Shown here in pieces: positions 1-8,835 of a stretch of DNA of 64,000 nucleotides. Source of the DNA: Roseburia sp. 1XD42-34 (lineage in GTDB: Bacteria; Bacillota; Bacilli; Bacillales; Amphibacillaceae); the NCBI RefSeq assembly GCF_009917385.1, contig NZ_QWLJ01000017.1, positions 1-64,000 of the forward strand. Reading direction: 5' to 3'. Each line of letters starts with the position of its first letter. Position 1 is the stretch's first letter. The position numbers were made by a program, and so were the translations under genes. Under the pieces are notes generated by a model. The model was not told the origin of the DNA. It ran no database searches and worked only from the letters and a program-made list of their open reading frames with translations.

Positions 1-74
1 CTTTCGCTAACAGTTCCTACTGCCAAGCCTGTAGTGGACTTTCGCCACCAAGTTTCCGCCCATGCAGGGCGCAC
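1..74 (-). mobile_element. 5' end of a group IIC intron (runs off the window)
   Basis: Read on the minus strand, position 74 begins GTGCGCCCTGCATGGGCGG, the GUGYG-type 5' splice-site start of bacterial group II introns. The following stretch, GGCGAAAGTCCACTACAGG and then AGTAGGAACTGTTAGC, resembles from memory the start of the Oceanobacillus iheyensis group IIC intron. Only about 74 nt are inside the window, so domains II-VI and any reverse transcriptase lie to the left and cannot be seen. Its position directly after an intrinsic terminator is the hallmark insertion site of class IIC introns. The family assignment rests on recalled similarity and on context, not on a search. Confidence 0.72.
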
Positions 75-113
75 AACAAAAAAAGCCTAATTCCACTAAA
101 AAATTAGGCTTTT
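75..113 (-). terminator. Intrinsic terminator, insertion site of the intron
   Basis: On the minus strand AAAAGCCTAATT pairs with AATTAGGCTTTT and is followed by a run of T and then GTT, after which the intron begins. It is the likely end of the transcript coming from the alcohol dehydrogenase gene at 1481-333. Confidence 0.8.
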
Positions 114-154
114 AAAAACTATGTCCTCACTGAATTGCAGCCAGAGAACTGTTT

Positions 155-307
155 TATAAAGTGAATTTTCAATTAGTAGGGGTTTACATTCATCCCCCGC
201 TGATTGTTAGATGAATGAATCGAGCACTTAGGTGATGTTATCTCTCACTTAGACTTGTTGCTATACAGATTATCCGACTCCTGAAGTGGGAGTCTTACAG
301 CACCTTA
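155..307 (+). repeat. Repeat family R2, copy 1
   Basis: The copy has the family layout: an A/T-rich lead-in, a first small hairpin (GGGGTTTACATTCATCCCCC), a linker GAATGAATCGAGCACTTAGG, and a long fold in which GGTGATGTTATCTCTCACTT pairs with AAGTGGGAGTCTTACAGCACC. Other copies are at 6915, 33637, 37640 and 58205. It lies between the alcohol dehydrogenase stop codon and the terminator, so it would be part of that gene's 3' UTR, in antisense orientation. Confidence 0.75.
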
Positions 308-332
308 TATACGGGATAAATTTATCCCTTTT

Positions 333-1481
333 TCACAATATTTCTTTAAACATGGAGATAACTTCATCTTTAGTTGGTTGAAATGGATTTCCAGGTGCAC
401 AAGCATCCTTCATAGCATTATTGGCTAATTTTTCAAGATCTACTTCTTTAACACCCAGTTCTGAAAGCTTACTTGGGATACCAACTTCATTAGACAATTT
501 CTTAATCGCTTTAATCACTGTACTTGCACACTGTTCATCTGTTTTATCTGTAATATCAATACCTGCAGCCTTTGCAATTGCACGAAACTTACTAGGATCT
601 CTCTTTGCATTTTCCCGCTCTACAATTGGTAAAAGCATGGCGTTACACACGCCGTGAGGCAGATCATAAACACCTCCAAGTTGATGCGCCATTGCATGCA
701 CATACCCTAATCCAGCATTATTAAATGCGACACCAGCTAAAAACATAACATAAACCATTTGCTCTCGAGCTTCAATATCAGTGGAATCTTTTACTGCGCG
801 CGGTAAGTATTCAAAGATTAATTCTACTGCAGCCAGTGCTGTTGCATCTGTAATTGGATATGCTCCAGGAGTAACAATAGCTTCTATAGCATGTGTTAAC
901 GCATCCATTCCTGTAGCAGCAGTAAGGTCTTTTGGCTTTTCCATCATTAATTCAGGGTCATTCACTGTAATAGTAACCAAGCTATTTTTATCTACCATAA
1001 CCATCTTTACTTTTCGATCTTCGTCAGTAATAACATAATTAATTGTGTATTCAGCAGAAGTACCCGCAGTTGTATTCACCGCAATTGTTGGAACCGCTTT
1101 ATATTTTGTCTTTCCGACTCCTTCATAATCACGCACATGTCCACCATTTGTTACAACTAGTCCTATCCCTTTGGCGGCATCTTGCGGTGATCCACCACCA
1201 ACAGAAATTATAAAATCACAATTGTTATTCTTAAACACTTCCACCCCATTATGAACATTTTTAGTTGTTGGATTTGGCTTTACTTCATCATAAACAACGT
1301 AGGAAACGTCAATTTTGTCTAACTGATCTAATACCCTTTGAGCAATTCCACTTTCATTTAAAAATTTGTCTGTTACTAATAAGGCTTTCTTAAACCCTAA
1401 CTCTTCAATAAATGGTCTAACTTCAGCTAAGCAGCCTCTACCTATTAAGTTAATGCTTGGTACGTATAAAACCTTTGACAT
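333..1481 (-). CDS. Iron-containing alcohol dehydrogenase (group III)
   Basis: This 382-residue protein belongs to the iron-dependent (group III) alcohol dehydrogenase family, cytosolic NAD(P)-dependent enzymes that interconvert alcohols and aldehydes. The nucleotide-binding GGGSPQDAAKG lies at residues 95-105. The metal ligands are visible as D193 and H197 in DALTHAIEA, H262 in YVHAMAHQLGG and H276 in LPHGVCNA. Length and sequence resemble Bacillus methanol/butanol dehydrogenases; the substrate cannot be decided from sequence. The usual TAGTGSE motif reads TAGTSAE here, a small deviation near the active site. The start has AGGAGG 8 nt upstream. It is a single gene, with an operator-like palindrome (1516-1530) about 40 nt upstream and a terminator beyond repeat R2. 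Confidence 0.93.
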   Translation of the reverse strand: MSKVLYVPSINLIGRGCLAEVRPFIEELGFKKALLVTDKFLNESGIAQRVLDQLDKIDVSYVVYDEVKPNPTTKNVHNGVEVFKNNNCDFIISVGGGSPQDAAKGIGLVVTNGGHVRDYEGVGKTKYKAVPTIAVNTTAGTSAEYTINYVITDEDRKVKMVMVDKNSLVTITVNDPELMMEKPKDLTAATGMDALTHAIEAIVTPGAYPITDATALAAVELIFEYLPRAVKDSTDIEAREQMVYVMFLAGVAFNNAGLGYVHAMAHQLGGVYDLPHGVCNAMLLPIVERENAKRDPSKFRAIAKAAGIDITDKTDEQCASTVIKAIKKLSNEVGIPSKLSELGVKEVDLEKLANNAMKDACAPGNPFQPTKDEVISMFKEIL

Positions 1482-1515
1482 TTCTACCCCTCCTAAGTTT
1501 CAATAGAAAATTGCC

Positions 1516-1530
1516 TGAACAATATGTTCA
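1516..1530. promoter_or_regulatory. Perfect palindrome TGAACA-ATA-TGTTCA, operator candidate
   Basis: A perfect 6-3-6 palindrome lies 35-49 nt upstream of the alcohol dehydrogenase start codon, where a regulator would touch the promoter. It is not a Rex (TTGTGAA-N4-TTCACAA) or B. subtilis LexA (GAAC-N4-GTTC) site because the spacing differs. The protein that binds is unknown. Confidence 0.4.
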
Positions 1531-1671
1531 TAATTTCACATATCGTTATATTTAATTTTATTTTAATGGATGAATAAAGTCAATAAAACCAAATATTAAT
1601 TTTTTGTTTGCTTTTGTTTTCTTCAACCAATCTTCGCTTTTTTATGTACTATTTTTTATTTATTTGTTAAA

Positions 1672-1830
1672 AACAAAGGCGCCAGCGCCCGGTTAGCAAC
1701 GTAGCGACTGGAGCGAATCAACTAAAGTTTTAGGAATCATGGTGAGGCACAAACCAATGAGGACTTATCGGAGGGCGGTTTCGTGAGGTCGCCTAGTTGC
1801 TGGGCGTTGGAGCCGGACGTGACTATTGCT
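1672..1830 (+). repeat. Repeat family R1, copy 1
   Basis: The copy carries the family landmarks AACAAAGGCGC, then TTAGCAACGTAGCGACTGGAG, CAACTAAAGTTTTAGGAATC, CTTATCG, GTCGCCTAGTTGCTGGGCG and GGACGTG. The 5' GCGCCCG...TTAGCAAC can pair with the 3' GTTGCTGGGCG, so an RNA copy would close into one structure. It fills most of the space between the alcohol dehydrogenase and trhO, which are divergently oriented. Confidence 0.8.
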
Positions 1831-2012
1831 GAAAGTGTGGAATCGTTCACAACAAAAAGGCGGCTCTTAGTATGTATCTCTCTCTAGACCTCCTTACGTT
1901 AATATTCTCAACGATCACAAGTTAACAATTAAAAAAAGTGGAAACCCCAAATAAAATTTGTACATTATTTCACAAACTAGAATATGTCTAAAAAACATGC
2001 TACAATGTACAA

Positions 2013-2063
2013 TTGCAAGATAGAAAAAATGAATAACGACTACCATACATTTGTATCTTGCAA
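2013..2063. promoter_or_regulatory. 10-bp inverted repeat in the trhO leader
   Basis: TTGCAAGATA at 2013-2022 and TATCTTGCAA at 2054-2063 are perfect reverse complements separated by 31 nt. A TACAAT that could serve as a -10 box is at 2001-2006. The repeat would be transcribed and could form a leader hairpin ending about 12 nt before the Shine-Dalgarno sequence, or be bound as two half-sites. Confidence 0.4.
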
Positions 2064-2088
2064 ATATAAATGATAGGTGGTAAACAAC

Positions 2089-3060
2089 ATGGAAAGCAAT
2101 ATGGAATATGAAGTATTATTGTATTATCATTATGTTCACATTGAAGACCCTGAGGGTTATGCGGCGGAACATTTGAAGTTTTGTAAAGATTTAGGACTAA
2201 AAGGCAGAATTCTTGTTGCTCATGAAGGGATCAACGGAACGGTATCTGGGACGAAAGAGCAAACGAAGGCATACATGGATATGATGCATGCTGACCCTCG
2301 TTTTACAGATATGGTGTTTAAAATTGATGCGCATAATGGCCACGCGTTCAAGAAGATGCACGTTCGCCCACGAAATGAATTAGTAACATTCCGTCTGGAA
2401 AATGATATTGATCCACATAAGGTAACAGGAAACTACTTGTCTCCAAAAGAATTTTATGAAGCAATGCAGAAGGAAGACACTGTTGTTATTGACGCCCGTA
2501 ATGATTATGAATATGATTTAGGTCATTTCCGCGGCGCTGTTCGTCCTGATATTAAAACATTTCGCGAACTACCAAATTGGATTCGCAAGCATAAGGACGA
2601 GTTTAAGGATAAGAAAATTCTAACGTATTGTACAGGCGGCATTCGTTGTGAGAAATTCTCCGGCTGGTTAAAGGAAGAAGGGTTCGAAGATGTGAACCAA
2701 TTACACGGTGGAATTGTGACATACGGAAAAGACCCGGAAGTACAAGGCGAATTATGGGACGGGAAATGTTACGTGTTTGATGAGCGGATTTCCGTTCCAA
2801 TTAATCGCAAAGATCATGTCATCGTTGGCGTGGATTATTTTGACGGTAAGCCATGTGAGCGATATGTCAACTGTGCGAATCCAGAATGCAATAAACAAAT
2901 TCTCTGCTCCGAAGAAAATGAGCACAAATATTTACGAGGCTGTACGCATGAATGTCGTGTAAGCCCGCGAAACTTATATGTAAAAGAGCAGGAGCTTTCT
3001 GAAGAAGAAGTAGAAGCTCGACTTGAGGCTATTGGCGAAAGCCTAAAAATGAAAGCTTAA
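2089..3060 (+). CDS. trhO: tRNA uridine(34) hydroxylase TrhO (rhodanese-fold, YceA/YbfQ family)
   Basis: TrhO hydroxylates uridine 34 in the tRNA wobble position, a step toward 5-methoxyuridine-type modification, in the cytoplasm. The 323-residue product has an N-terminal alpha/beta domain, a central rhodanese domain with catalytic C181 in CTGGIRC, and a C-terminal part with cysteines near 256, 262, 267, 273, 285 and 289 that look like metal ligands. A GTG four codons upstream is in frame, but AGGTGG overlaps it and stands 8 nt before the ATG at 2089, so that ATG is chosen. The gene stands alone and is followed by a strong terminator. B. subtilis YbfQ is the close relative recalled; function comes from the E. 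coli family member. Confidence 0.93.
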   Translation: MESNMEYEVLLYYHYVHIEDPEGYAAEHLKFCKDLGLKGRILVAHEGINGTVSGTKEQTKAYMDMMHADPRFTDMVFKIDAHNGHAFKKMHVRPRNELVTFRLENDIDPHKVTGNYLSPKEFYEAMQKEDTVVIDARNDYEYDLGHFRGAVRPDIKTFRELPNWIRKHKDEFKDKKILTYCTGGIRCEKFSGWLKEEGFEDVNQLHGGIVTYGKDPEVQGELWDGKCYVFDERISVPINRKDHVIVGVDYFDGKPCERYVNCANPECNKQILCSEENEHKYLRGCTHECRVSPRNLYVKEQELSEEEVEARLEAIGESLKMKA

Positions 3061-3062
3061 TG

Positions 3063-3112
3063 AAAAGGGCTGTTTCATAAGTTAGATTTCTAAGATGAAA
3101 CAAGCCCTTTTC
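3063..3112 (+). terminator. Terminator of trhO
   Basis: AAAAGGGCTGTTTCAT pairs with ATGAAACAAGCCCTTTT across a 16-nt loop, starting 2 nt after the trhO stop codon. A-rich and T-rich flanks make it usable in both directions, so it may also end the minus-strand chemotaxis receptor transcript. Confidence 0.88.
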
Positions 3113-3230
3113 TTATATTCAAAAAGTATTAATGAACGTGGTGATGTATCCACATACGCTCTATACTTTGATTCATTCTTTGAAAAGCAAATGAAGATGA
3201 GAAAGTTTATTCATCTTACACCTGCTCCAT

Positions 3231-4913
3231 TTATTCAAATTTATTTACAAGCTGTTGTAGATCTTCGGAAATTTTCGCTAAGTTTTCTGAAGAGGATTCA
3301 ATTTCCTCTATGGAGGCCAACTGTTCTTCTGTTGCAGCAGATACGGTTTGTGTTTGTTCCGCTGCCTCTTCCGCAATTTTTTTAATCCCATTCATGGATG
3401 CTTGCAGGCCCGTCGCCCCAGATGAAAGATGATTAACATCTGTACTAATTTGAGAGAATTCATTGAAAATAGCTTGAAATGTACTTTCAATTTTGCCAAA
3501 CATACTTCCAGCGTCGTGAACTACATTCGTTCCTGTGTCTACTACTTGTTTCGTTATGTTCATTGAATCCATCGTTTCACTCGTTTCGTACTGAATGGTT
3601 TCAATTAAACGAGTAATTTGTTCAGCTGACTGACTGGATTGTTCTGCGAGCTTTCTTACTTCATCGGCAACAACAGAGAAACCTTTGCCGTGTTCTCCAG
3701 CTCTTGCTGCTTCAATGGCCGCATTTAAAGATAGCAAATTCGTTTGTCCCGCTATATCGGTTATGGTTTGGTTGATAGTATCGATTTCTGCCAAGCTTCG
3801 GCTTAGATTATGGATGGTCTTTCCTAATTGAACCACATTCCTATCAATGGTCTCCATTTGCTCTATCACTTCATCCATAGATTCCTTCCCTTTTACAGAC
3901 ATTTTCGTGGTTTCTTCTGCATGAGCTGAAATCACCGACGTTTGATCCGCTATTTTATGAAAGCTAGCGACCATTGTATTCATCGTATGAGTAGTTTCCT
4001 CAATATGATCCATTTGCCCCATCGATCCTGCTGCTATTTCTTGAATCGCAGAAGCAACGTGCTCTGACGCTTGCGTGTTTTGCTGAGCGCTGGCAGTTAA
4101 TTGTTCAGAAGAAGAAACAACACTTTCTGCTCCTTCCTGAATAGACCATAGTAAATCTCTAATTCTAGTTATCATAGCATTAAAAGAAGAAACTAGTTGA
4201 CCAAGCTCATCATTTGCTTTGTAATCGCCAGTTACTAATTTGCCTTGTTCAGCAGCTTCCATTACATATTGTAAATGTTTAACTGGCTTTATAATCGATT
4301 TAACAATCCATAAGCTAACAACAATAAAGACAACGATCCCCACTAAAGTTATAGCGATAAAAATCATGTTTACTTCTTGTAAATGATTTTGATTTTTTTT
4401 GTTAATATCACTCGCTTTATTAGAAAAGTGCTTTTGGATTTTCGTCATTATATTGTCTAGTTCCATACGTTTGTTCATAACATGATTAACATAATATTTA
4501 TACCCTCCCTGTTTATCATCTTTTGCTAATTTAAGAGCAGTATTCCTCCCCTGAATATAATCATCTATTAGCATATAATATCCATCCATATCTATAACCT
4601 TTTTAGGAAATAAATCTTTCGTTTCCAATTTTTCATTTTCGCTCACTAGTTCGTTAATACTTTTAATTAAGGAATTATATTTATTCTGATCATTTGTCAT
4701 CATGGCTTCCATTGAATACGCATCAATAGTGACATTGTTTTTTTGGATTTTCCCAAGCTTGTCAATGGAAAGTAAATATTTGTCATACATCTCTTTAGAA
4801 TCATCTGCCATATCATGTAAATATGTAAATCCTACTATACCTACGATGCTAGATAAAAGAACAGCCAAAGTAACAAGTAATACGAATTTTTTGGCTATTT
4901 TCAAATTCCTCAT
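3231..4913 (-). CDS. Methyl-accepting chemotaxis protein
   Basis: This 560-residue transmembrane receptor should signal to CheA/CheW. It has a first membrane helix at about 10-31, an extracellular four-helix-bundle-like sensing region (about 32-182, no recognisable ligand motif), a second membrane helix at 183-205, a HAMP domain at about 205-257 and a long coiled-coil signalling domain. The conserved signalling tip is at about 388-425 ([20 protein letters not shown] and [16 protein letters not shown]). AAGGAG lies about 12 nt before the start. It stands alone with no chemotaxis genes beside it. The ligand cannot be predicted. No convincing sigma-D promoter was found upstream. Confidence 0.95.
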   Translation of the reverse strand: MRNLKIAKKFVLLVTLAVLLSSIVGIVGFTYLHDMADDSKEMYDKYLLSIDKLGKIQKNNVTIDAYSMEAMMTNDQNKYNSLIKSINELVSENEKLETKDLFPKKVIDMDGYYMLIDDYIQGRNTALKLAKDDKQGGYKYYVNHVMNKRMELDNIMTKIQKHFSNKASDINKKNQNHLQEVNMIFIAITLVGIVVFIVVSLWIVKSIIKPVKHLQYVMEAAEQGKLVTGDYKANDELGQLVSSFNAMITRIRDLLWSIQEGAESVVSSSEQLTASAQQNTQASEHVASAIQEIAAGSMGQMDHIEETTHTMNTMVASFHKIADQTSVISAHAEETTKMSVKGKESMDEVIEQMETIDRNVVQLGKTIHNLSRSLAEIDTINQTITDIAGQTNLLSLNAAIEAARAGEHGKGFSVVADEVRKLAEQSSQSAEQITRLIETIQYETSETMDSMNITKQVVDTGTNVVHDAGSMFGKIESTFQAIFNEFSQISTDVNHLSSGATGLQASMNGIKKIAEEAAEQTQTVSAATEEQLASIEEIESSSENLAKISEDLQQLVNKFE

Positions 4914-5334
4914 TATTTATCTTTCTCCTTCTTATGTAGTGATGGGTTGCTTTATAAAAGGGTACAACTATTAGTACGTACTTTCTGGCGATAATTTCGG
5001 CAACAACCTCTGCTATGCCTTATTGGCATTTTTTGTGAAACAACGAACAGAAATAGGGCCATTTCGATAGAACTGATAAAAACAATACTCGTCAGGCATA
5101 CTGTGTAATTAGTCCTATAGACCTATAACCTATAAACTACTTTAGTAATGAAAATGAAGCGAACATTATTATCATAGTATTTTTTTCTTATAAATTCAAA
5201 TATTTCCTTCTATAAAACAGACATTTAACAGACATTTTCATAATCGTTTTAAAAAAATCAGATTATCTAAAATTAGGCTTTTTATGGAGACACATTGAAT
5301 GGCAGAAAGCGTGATAAAAATAAATATAAGTTTT
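4914..5334. other. Intergenic region between divergent genes
   Basis: The space separates the chemotaxis receptor and the peroxidase. It is A/T-rich and must contain the receptor promoter. I see no gene, repeat or RNA fold in it. A GCCGAAAT on the minus strand at 5001-4994 resembles a sigma-D -10 box but lacks a matching -35. Confidence 0.5.
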
Positions 5335-5363
5335 TTGACAGCTTTCTCGCTTAGTGCTATTCT
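5335..5363 (+). promoter_or_regulatory. Sigma-A promoter of the thiol peroxidase gene
   Basis: TTGACA at 5335-5340 and TATTCT at 5358-5363 are separated by 17 nt. The transcript would start about 5370, giving a very short leader before the ribosome binding site at 5373. Confidence 0.6.
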
Positions 5364-5386
5364 TTTCACAAAAGGGAGGGGCCTTT

Positions 5387-5866
5387 ATGTCTGTTTATGA
5401 TTTCCAAGTAGAAACAATCGCCGGGAAAGAAACATCACTTGCTGATTATCGAGGGAACGTGCTTCTTATTGTAAATACTGCGAGCAAATGCGGCTTTACT
5501 CCACAATTTAAAGGGCTGCAGCAACTTTATGATACCTATAAAGATCAAGGCTTTTATGTGCTTGGATTTCCGTGCAATCAATTTAACAACCAAGATCCTG
5601 ACTCGGAAGAGGAAATTGCGGCGTTCTGTGAATTGAATTATGGCGTGATGTTTCCCTTGTTTCGAAAAATTGATGTAAAGGGAGAACAGGCACATCCTTT
5701 ATTTCGGTATCTTACAGATGAAACAAAAGGTATGTTTACAAAGCAAATCAAGTGGAATTTCACCAAATTTTTAATCAATAAACAGGGTGAAGTTATTAAC
5801 CGATACGCACCCCAAACGAAGCCTGAACAAATAAAAAAAGATATCGAAGCTACTTTGCATAAATAA
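5387..5866 (+). CDS. bsaA: Glutathione peroxidase-family thiol peroxidase (BsaA-like)
   Basis: Members of this family reduce hydrogen and organic peroxides in the cytoplasm; bacterial forms without selenocysteine usually take electrons from thioredoxin. The 159-residue protein shows peroxidatic C35 in [11 protein letters not shown], the GFPCNQF block with C63 and Q65 that usually supplies the resolving cysteine region, and W123-N124 in KWNFTKFLI, completing the usual Cys-Gln-Trp-Asn site. An in-frame ATG at 5354 exists, but AGGGAGGGG sits 6 nt before the ATG at 5387, which also matches family length. It is monocistronic with its own promoter. Confidence 0.94.
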   Translation: MSVYDFQVETIAGKETSLADYRGNVLLIVNTASKCGFTPQFKGLQQLYDTYKDQGFYVLGFPCNQFNNQDPDSEEEIAAFCELNYGVMFPLFRKIDVKGEQAHPLFRYLTDETKGMFTKQIKWNFTKFLINKQGEVINRYAPQTKPEQIKKDIEATLHK

Positions 5867-6027
5867 AAAAGCAGGATTCAAGTCTAACGTATATCAAAAG
5901 AGATTGTTTTCTTGGAGCTCCTCAAACACATAGAAAACTCCACTAACAAGAAGTATCTTAGTCTAGTAAAACAGCAAAAGAATCATAAATAGCAGTTCAA
6001 TTAGCATAGAAAAAGCTTGGAAGCCTT

Positions 6028-6303
6028 TTTTAAAAGATAAGAAAGTATAAAATGAGGTGCTTGGGGATAGCAAAATAAACGAAGAGCCATGTCCGGCGCA
6101 AGAGCCCAGCCACGAAGCGACTTTAGGAATGAGCCGCCCTACGATAAGGCCTCATCGGTTCGCGATTAAGAAAAGGGCCGACTAAAAACGGGTTTGCCGC
6201 TCAGGCGTCGGCATACCCCTGGTTTTAGTGGCATGATTCCTAAAACTTTAGTTGATTCGTTCCAGTCGCTACGTTGCTAAACGGGCGACCTGCCCTTTGT
6301 TCT
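6028..6303 (-). repeat. Repeat family R1, copy 2 (long form, inverted)
   Basis: Read on the minus strand this is the longest R1 form: AACAAAGGGCAG, TTTAGCAACGTAGCGACTGG, CAACTAAAGTTTTAGGAATC, an internal insert with GCCGACGCCTGAGCGGC, CCGATGAGG, GTCGC, GGGCTCTTGCGCCGGACATG, and a tail CCAAGCACCTCATTTTATAC followed by TTTCTTATC. The internal insert and the tail are shared with the copy at 53488. It fills most of the gap from 5867 to 6351; nothing else is recognised there. Confidence 0.8.
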
Positions 6304-6351
6304 GACTCTTTAACTACAGAAGTATCTTGCTTAATAACACCTTTTCACAGG

Positions 6352-6845
6352 CTACTTCCAAGTTTCGTCTAATTTATCCGAGTAGAACGTAATTGCTTTT
6401 TTATAACTAATAATTTCAGCATCATTTGTCGTATCTATTAAGCATTTTAATAATAATTCCATAGCTTTACTATGTTCATTCAGATTATATAAGGTCATGG
6501 AATAGAAAGTTTGCAAAGCTTTATTATTGGGGAATAATTCCATTCCTTTTAGAAATATACGTCTTGATTTTTCATATTCTCCTAATGTCCTATATGTACT
6601 ACCTAATCCCAATAATGCTCCTGTTAAATCCTCTCAGGCAAGCCTAACTTAATGGCATTTTCATAATAAGGTACTGCTTTATCCTCTTTCCCTAATATGT
6701 CAAAACTACAAGCACAATGATAGTTAATAAGAGCATCATCTGGAAACTACGTTACCAACTTCATAAGTAATTTGTTAGATTGCTTATAATTACCCTTCTT
6801 TCGTAAGTCCATTGCTTTATCCATTTCTTTTGCCATCCGTTTCAT
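6352..6845 (-). pseudogene. Decayed tetratricopeptide-repeat protein gene (TPR_5 type)
   Basis: An ATG at 6845 opens a frame starting MKRMAKEMDKAMDLRKKG that meets an in-frame TAG at 6749-6747, continues in frame as FPDDALINYHCACSFDILG, and then needs a one-base shift near 6635 to enter the downstream frame LTGALLGLGSTYRTLGEYEK. The sum is a TPR helix-turn-helix protein of about 165 residues, close to a small Bacillus TPR protein recalled as Pfam TPR_5. The intact 3' part alone spans 6612-6352. With one stop and one frameshift the gene is most likely dead. TPR proteins mediate protein-protein contacts; a specific role is unknown. Confidence 0.8.
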
Positions 6846-6914
6846 CTCCAATAGTATATCTATTTCTTCTAGCACACTGCTCGTTAGCTTAAAAACTACA
6901 ATCCTTATTGATTC

Positions 6915-7075
6915 ATTATAACATTTTCATCAATAAAGCGAATCTTCAATTAGTGGTTACCATAATGACCGAATAGTCTCTTAGGAAATAGGGTATGTAG
7001 GTGCTGTTACCTCCCACTTAGACTTATTACAGTACAAGATGATCCAACTTCTAAAGTTGGGAGGCTTACAGCAAC
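6915..7075 (+). repeat. Repeat family R2, copy 2
   Basis: After the lead-in ATAAAGCGAATCTTCAATTAGT, nearly the same as in copy 1, the long fold is made by GGTGCTGTTACCTCCCACTT and AAGTTGGGAGGCTTACAGCA. The first small hairpin is eroded. It occupies the space between the decayed TPR gene and artR; the rest of 6846-7272 shows nothing recognisable. Confidence 0.72.
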
Positions 7076-7272
7076 AAATATCCAGAATACATTATAAATA
7101 CAATTACAATTCGGTATGATCAACCTTATTTCGAGCACTTTAAATTTAATTTAGCTTATATAAGAGTACTTCTGGAGATGAAATGCAATCCGGGTCTATC
7201 TCGATCATGCCCTTTATTTGAGCATCTCTCCTTTTTCACTCATTTTCAAGCTCCTACTAATCTTTCTATCGC

Positions 7273-7995
7273 CTACAACACTTTTGCCAGAAAATCCTTT
7301 GCTCGCTCTGTTGCAGGTTCGTGGAAAAACGCTGTTGGCTCTGCTTCTTCAATTAGTTTCCCTCGGTCCAAAAACAAAACGCGGTCGGCGACTTCCTTTG
7401 CAAAATTCATCTCATGGGTAACGATGACCATTGTCATGCCAGTATTGGCCAAATCTTTTATCACATCGAGCACTTCTTTTACCATTTCTGGATCGAGTGC
7501 TGATGTTGGTTCATCAAATAGCATGGTTTCTGGCTCCATAGCTAATGCTCTAGCAATGGCCACACGCTGTTTTTGGCCCCCAGATAAACGGTTCGGATAT
7601 GCTTGTTCTTTATCCGTTAATCCTACTTTTGCTAGCAGCTTTTTTGCTGTTTGATGTGCTTCTTGCTTGGGTATACCTTTAACTTTCTGTGGTGCATAAG
7701 CCACATTATCCAAAACCGTCATATGCGGGAATAAATGAAAATGCTGAAAAACCATTCCGATATGTTTTCGGACAGCTAATTTGTTCCGTTTCGGATTAGT
7801 GATTTCTTGATCGTTAAGCCAAATTTTTCCTTCCGTAGGGCTTTCCAATAAGTTTAGACAACGTAAAAATGTGGATTTACCAGATCCCGATGGACCAATA
7901 ACAGCGACAACCTCTCCTTGCTTAATAGTTGTAGATATACTATGAAGCACCGTTTGTTTGCCAAATTTTTTGGTTATGTTTTCTGCTTTAATCAC
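7273..7995 (-). CDS. artR: Polar amino acid ABC transporter ATPase (ArtR/GlnQ type)
   Basis: This 240-residue cytoplasmic ATPase energises the importer encoded with it. The Walker A box GPSGSGKST is at 34-42, the signature LSGGQKQR at 137-144, Walker B MLFDEP at 158-163 and the switch histidine H194 in VTHEMN. It is the last gene of artP-artQ-artR, and its start overlaps the permease stop by 8 nt, implying coupled translation. All regions expected for the PAAT family are present. The arginine assignment rests on the binding protein and is shared by the three genes. No clear terminator is seen downstream. Confidence 0.9.
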   Translation of the reverse strand: MIKAENITKKFGKQTVLHSISTTIKQGEVVAVIGPSGSGKSTFLRCLNLLESPTEGKIWLNDQEITNPKRNKLAVRKHIGMVFQHFHLFPHMTVLDNVAYAPQKVKGIPKQEAHQTAKKLLAKVGLTDKEQAYPNRLSGGQKQRVAIARALAMEPETMLFDEPTSALDPEMVKEVLDVIKDLANTGMTMVIVTHEMNFAKEVADRVLFLDRGKLIEEAEPTAFFHEPATERAKDFLAKVL

Positions 7996-8647
7996 TTTGA
8001 CGAAGCCTCCGTTCTAGTACTCTACCGAGTTGGGTAAGGACAAAGACCATCACCCAATAAATCAACCCTGCAAATAATAGTGGTTCAAAATTACGGTATA
8101 AGTCTGATCCGACTACTTGCGCACGGCGCATTAAATCCAGATAGCCGATCGTAGATACAAGTGCGGATTCTTTCGTTAACGTAATAAATTCATTCATCAT
8201 TGCTGGCAATATATTTTTAAATGCTTGCGGCAAAATGATGTTTGCCATCATGGGGCGATAAGGAATACCTAATGCTTCCGCTGCTTCTGTTTGTCCTTTA
8301 TCAACTGCTTGAATACCCCCACGAATAATCTCGGAAATATAGGCAGCAGAATTTAAGCCAAACGCAAGAACGGCAGATATAAATGCGGATATGTCATAAC
8401 CTGTTAATTGTGGAACAGCATAGTAAATAATCATTAATTGCAAAATCAGTGGTGTCCCACGGAAAATCGAAGTATACGCATCCGCCAAGGGTTTTAGCAC
8501 TGGAGCTTTGGTTACTTTACATAAAGCTAATAATGTACCTAAAATAAATCCAATGACAATGGATGCACTGACGAATTTTAATGTTGTCCCAATTCCTTCT
8601 AATATAAAAGGAATATAAGGCACGATTTGGCTGAAATCCAAATTCAT
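7988..8647 (-). CDS. artQ: Polar amino acid ABC transporter permease (ArtQ type)
   Basis: A 219-residue inner membrane protein of the HisM/GlnP permease family. It has about five hydrophobic helices, the family block [10 protein letters not shown] near residues 62-71, and the ATPase-docking EAA loop [20 protein letters not shown] near 129-148. A single permease gene suggests a homodimeric channel. The N-terminus MNLDFS is like B. subtilis ArtQ as remembered. It is 188 nt downstream of the binding-protein gene, with a repeated hairpin in that gap, and overlaps the ATPase gene. Confidence 0.9.
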   Translation of the reverse strand: MNLDFSQIVPYIPFILEGIGTTLKFVSASIVIGFILGTLLALCKVTKAPVLKPLADAYTSIFRGTPLILQLMIIYYAVPQLTGYDISAFISAVLAFGLNSAAYISEIIRGGIQAVDKGQTEAAEALGIPYRPMMANIILPQAFKNILPAMMNEFITLTKESALVSTIGYLDLMRRAQVVGSDLYRNFEPLLFAGLIYWVMVFVLTQLGRVLERRLRQSD

Positions 8648-8750
8648 GCCTTCTCACCTCACTTTTCTATCTAATGTTGTCATTAACTAATATAAGGCGC
8701 TATTTTTTGCCTCCATAAAGAATTCAGTGATGTAACAATATCTAAGCGGA

Positions 8751-8788
8751 AATAACTGGTTCTACTCTCACAATCCCTACCAGTTAGT
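8751..8788 (-). repeat. Small hairpin repeat R4, copy 1 (between artP and artQ)
   Basis: On the minus strand TAACTGGT and ACCAGTTA form a stem around an 18-nt loop. A closely similar sequence on the plus strand is at 58400-58447. Inside the operon it could lower expression of the permease and ATPase relative to the binding protein; that role is inferred. Confidence 0.5.
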
Positions 8789-8835
8789 ACATTTTAAAAA
8801 GCGAGCTACTAAAGGAGTTTTGCTTATTCCTATGC

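Noticed and set aside
4994..5020. Sigma-D promoter for the chemotaxis receptor
   Set aside because: GCCGAAAT resembles the -10 box, but no TAAA stands at the required distance.
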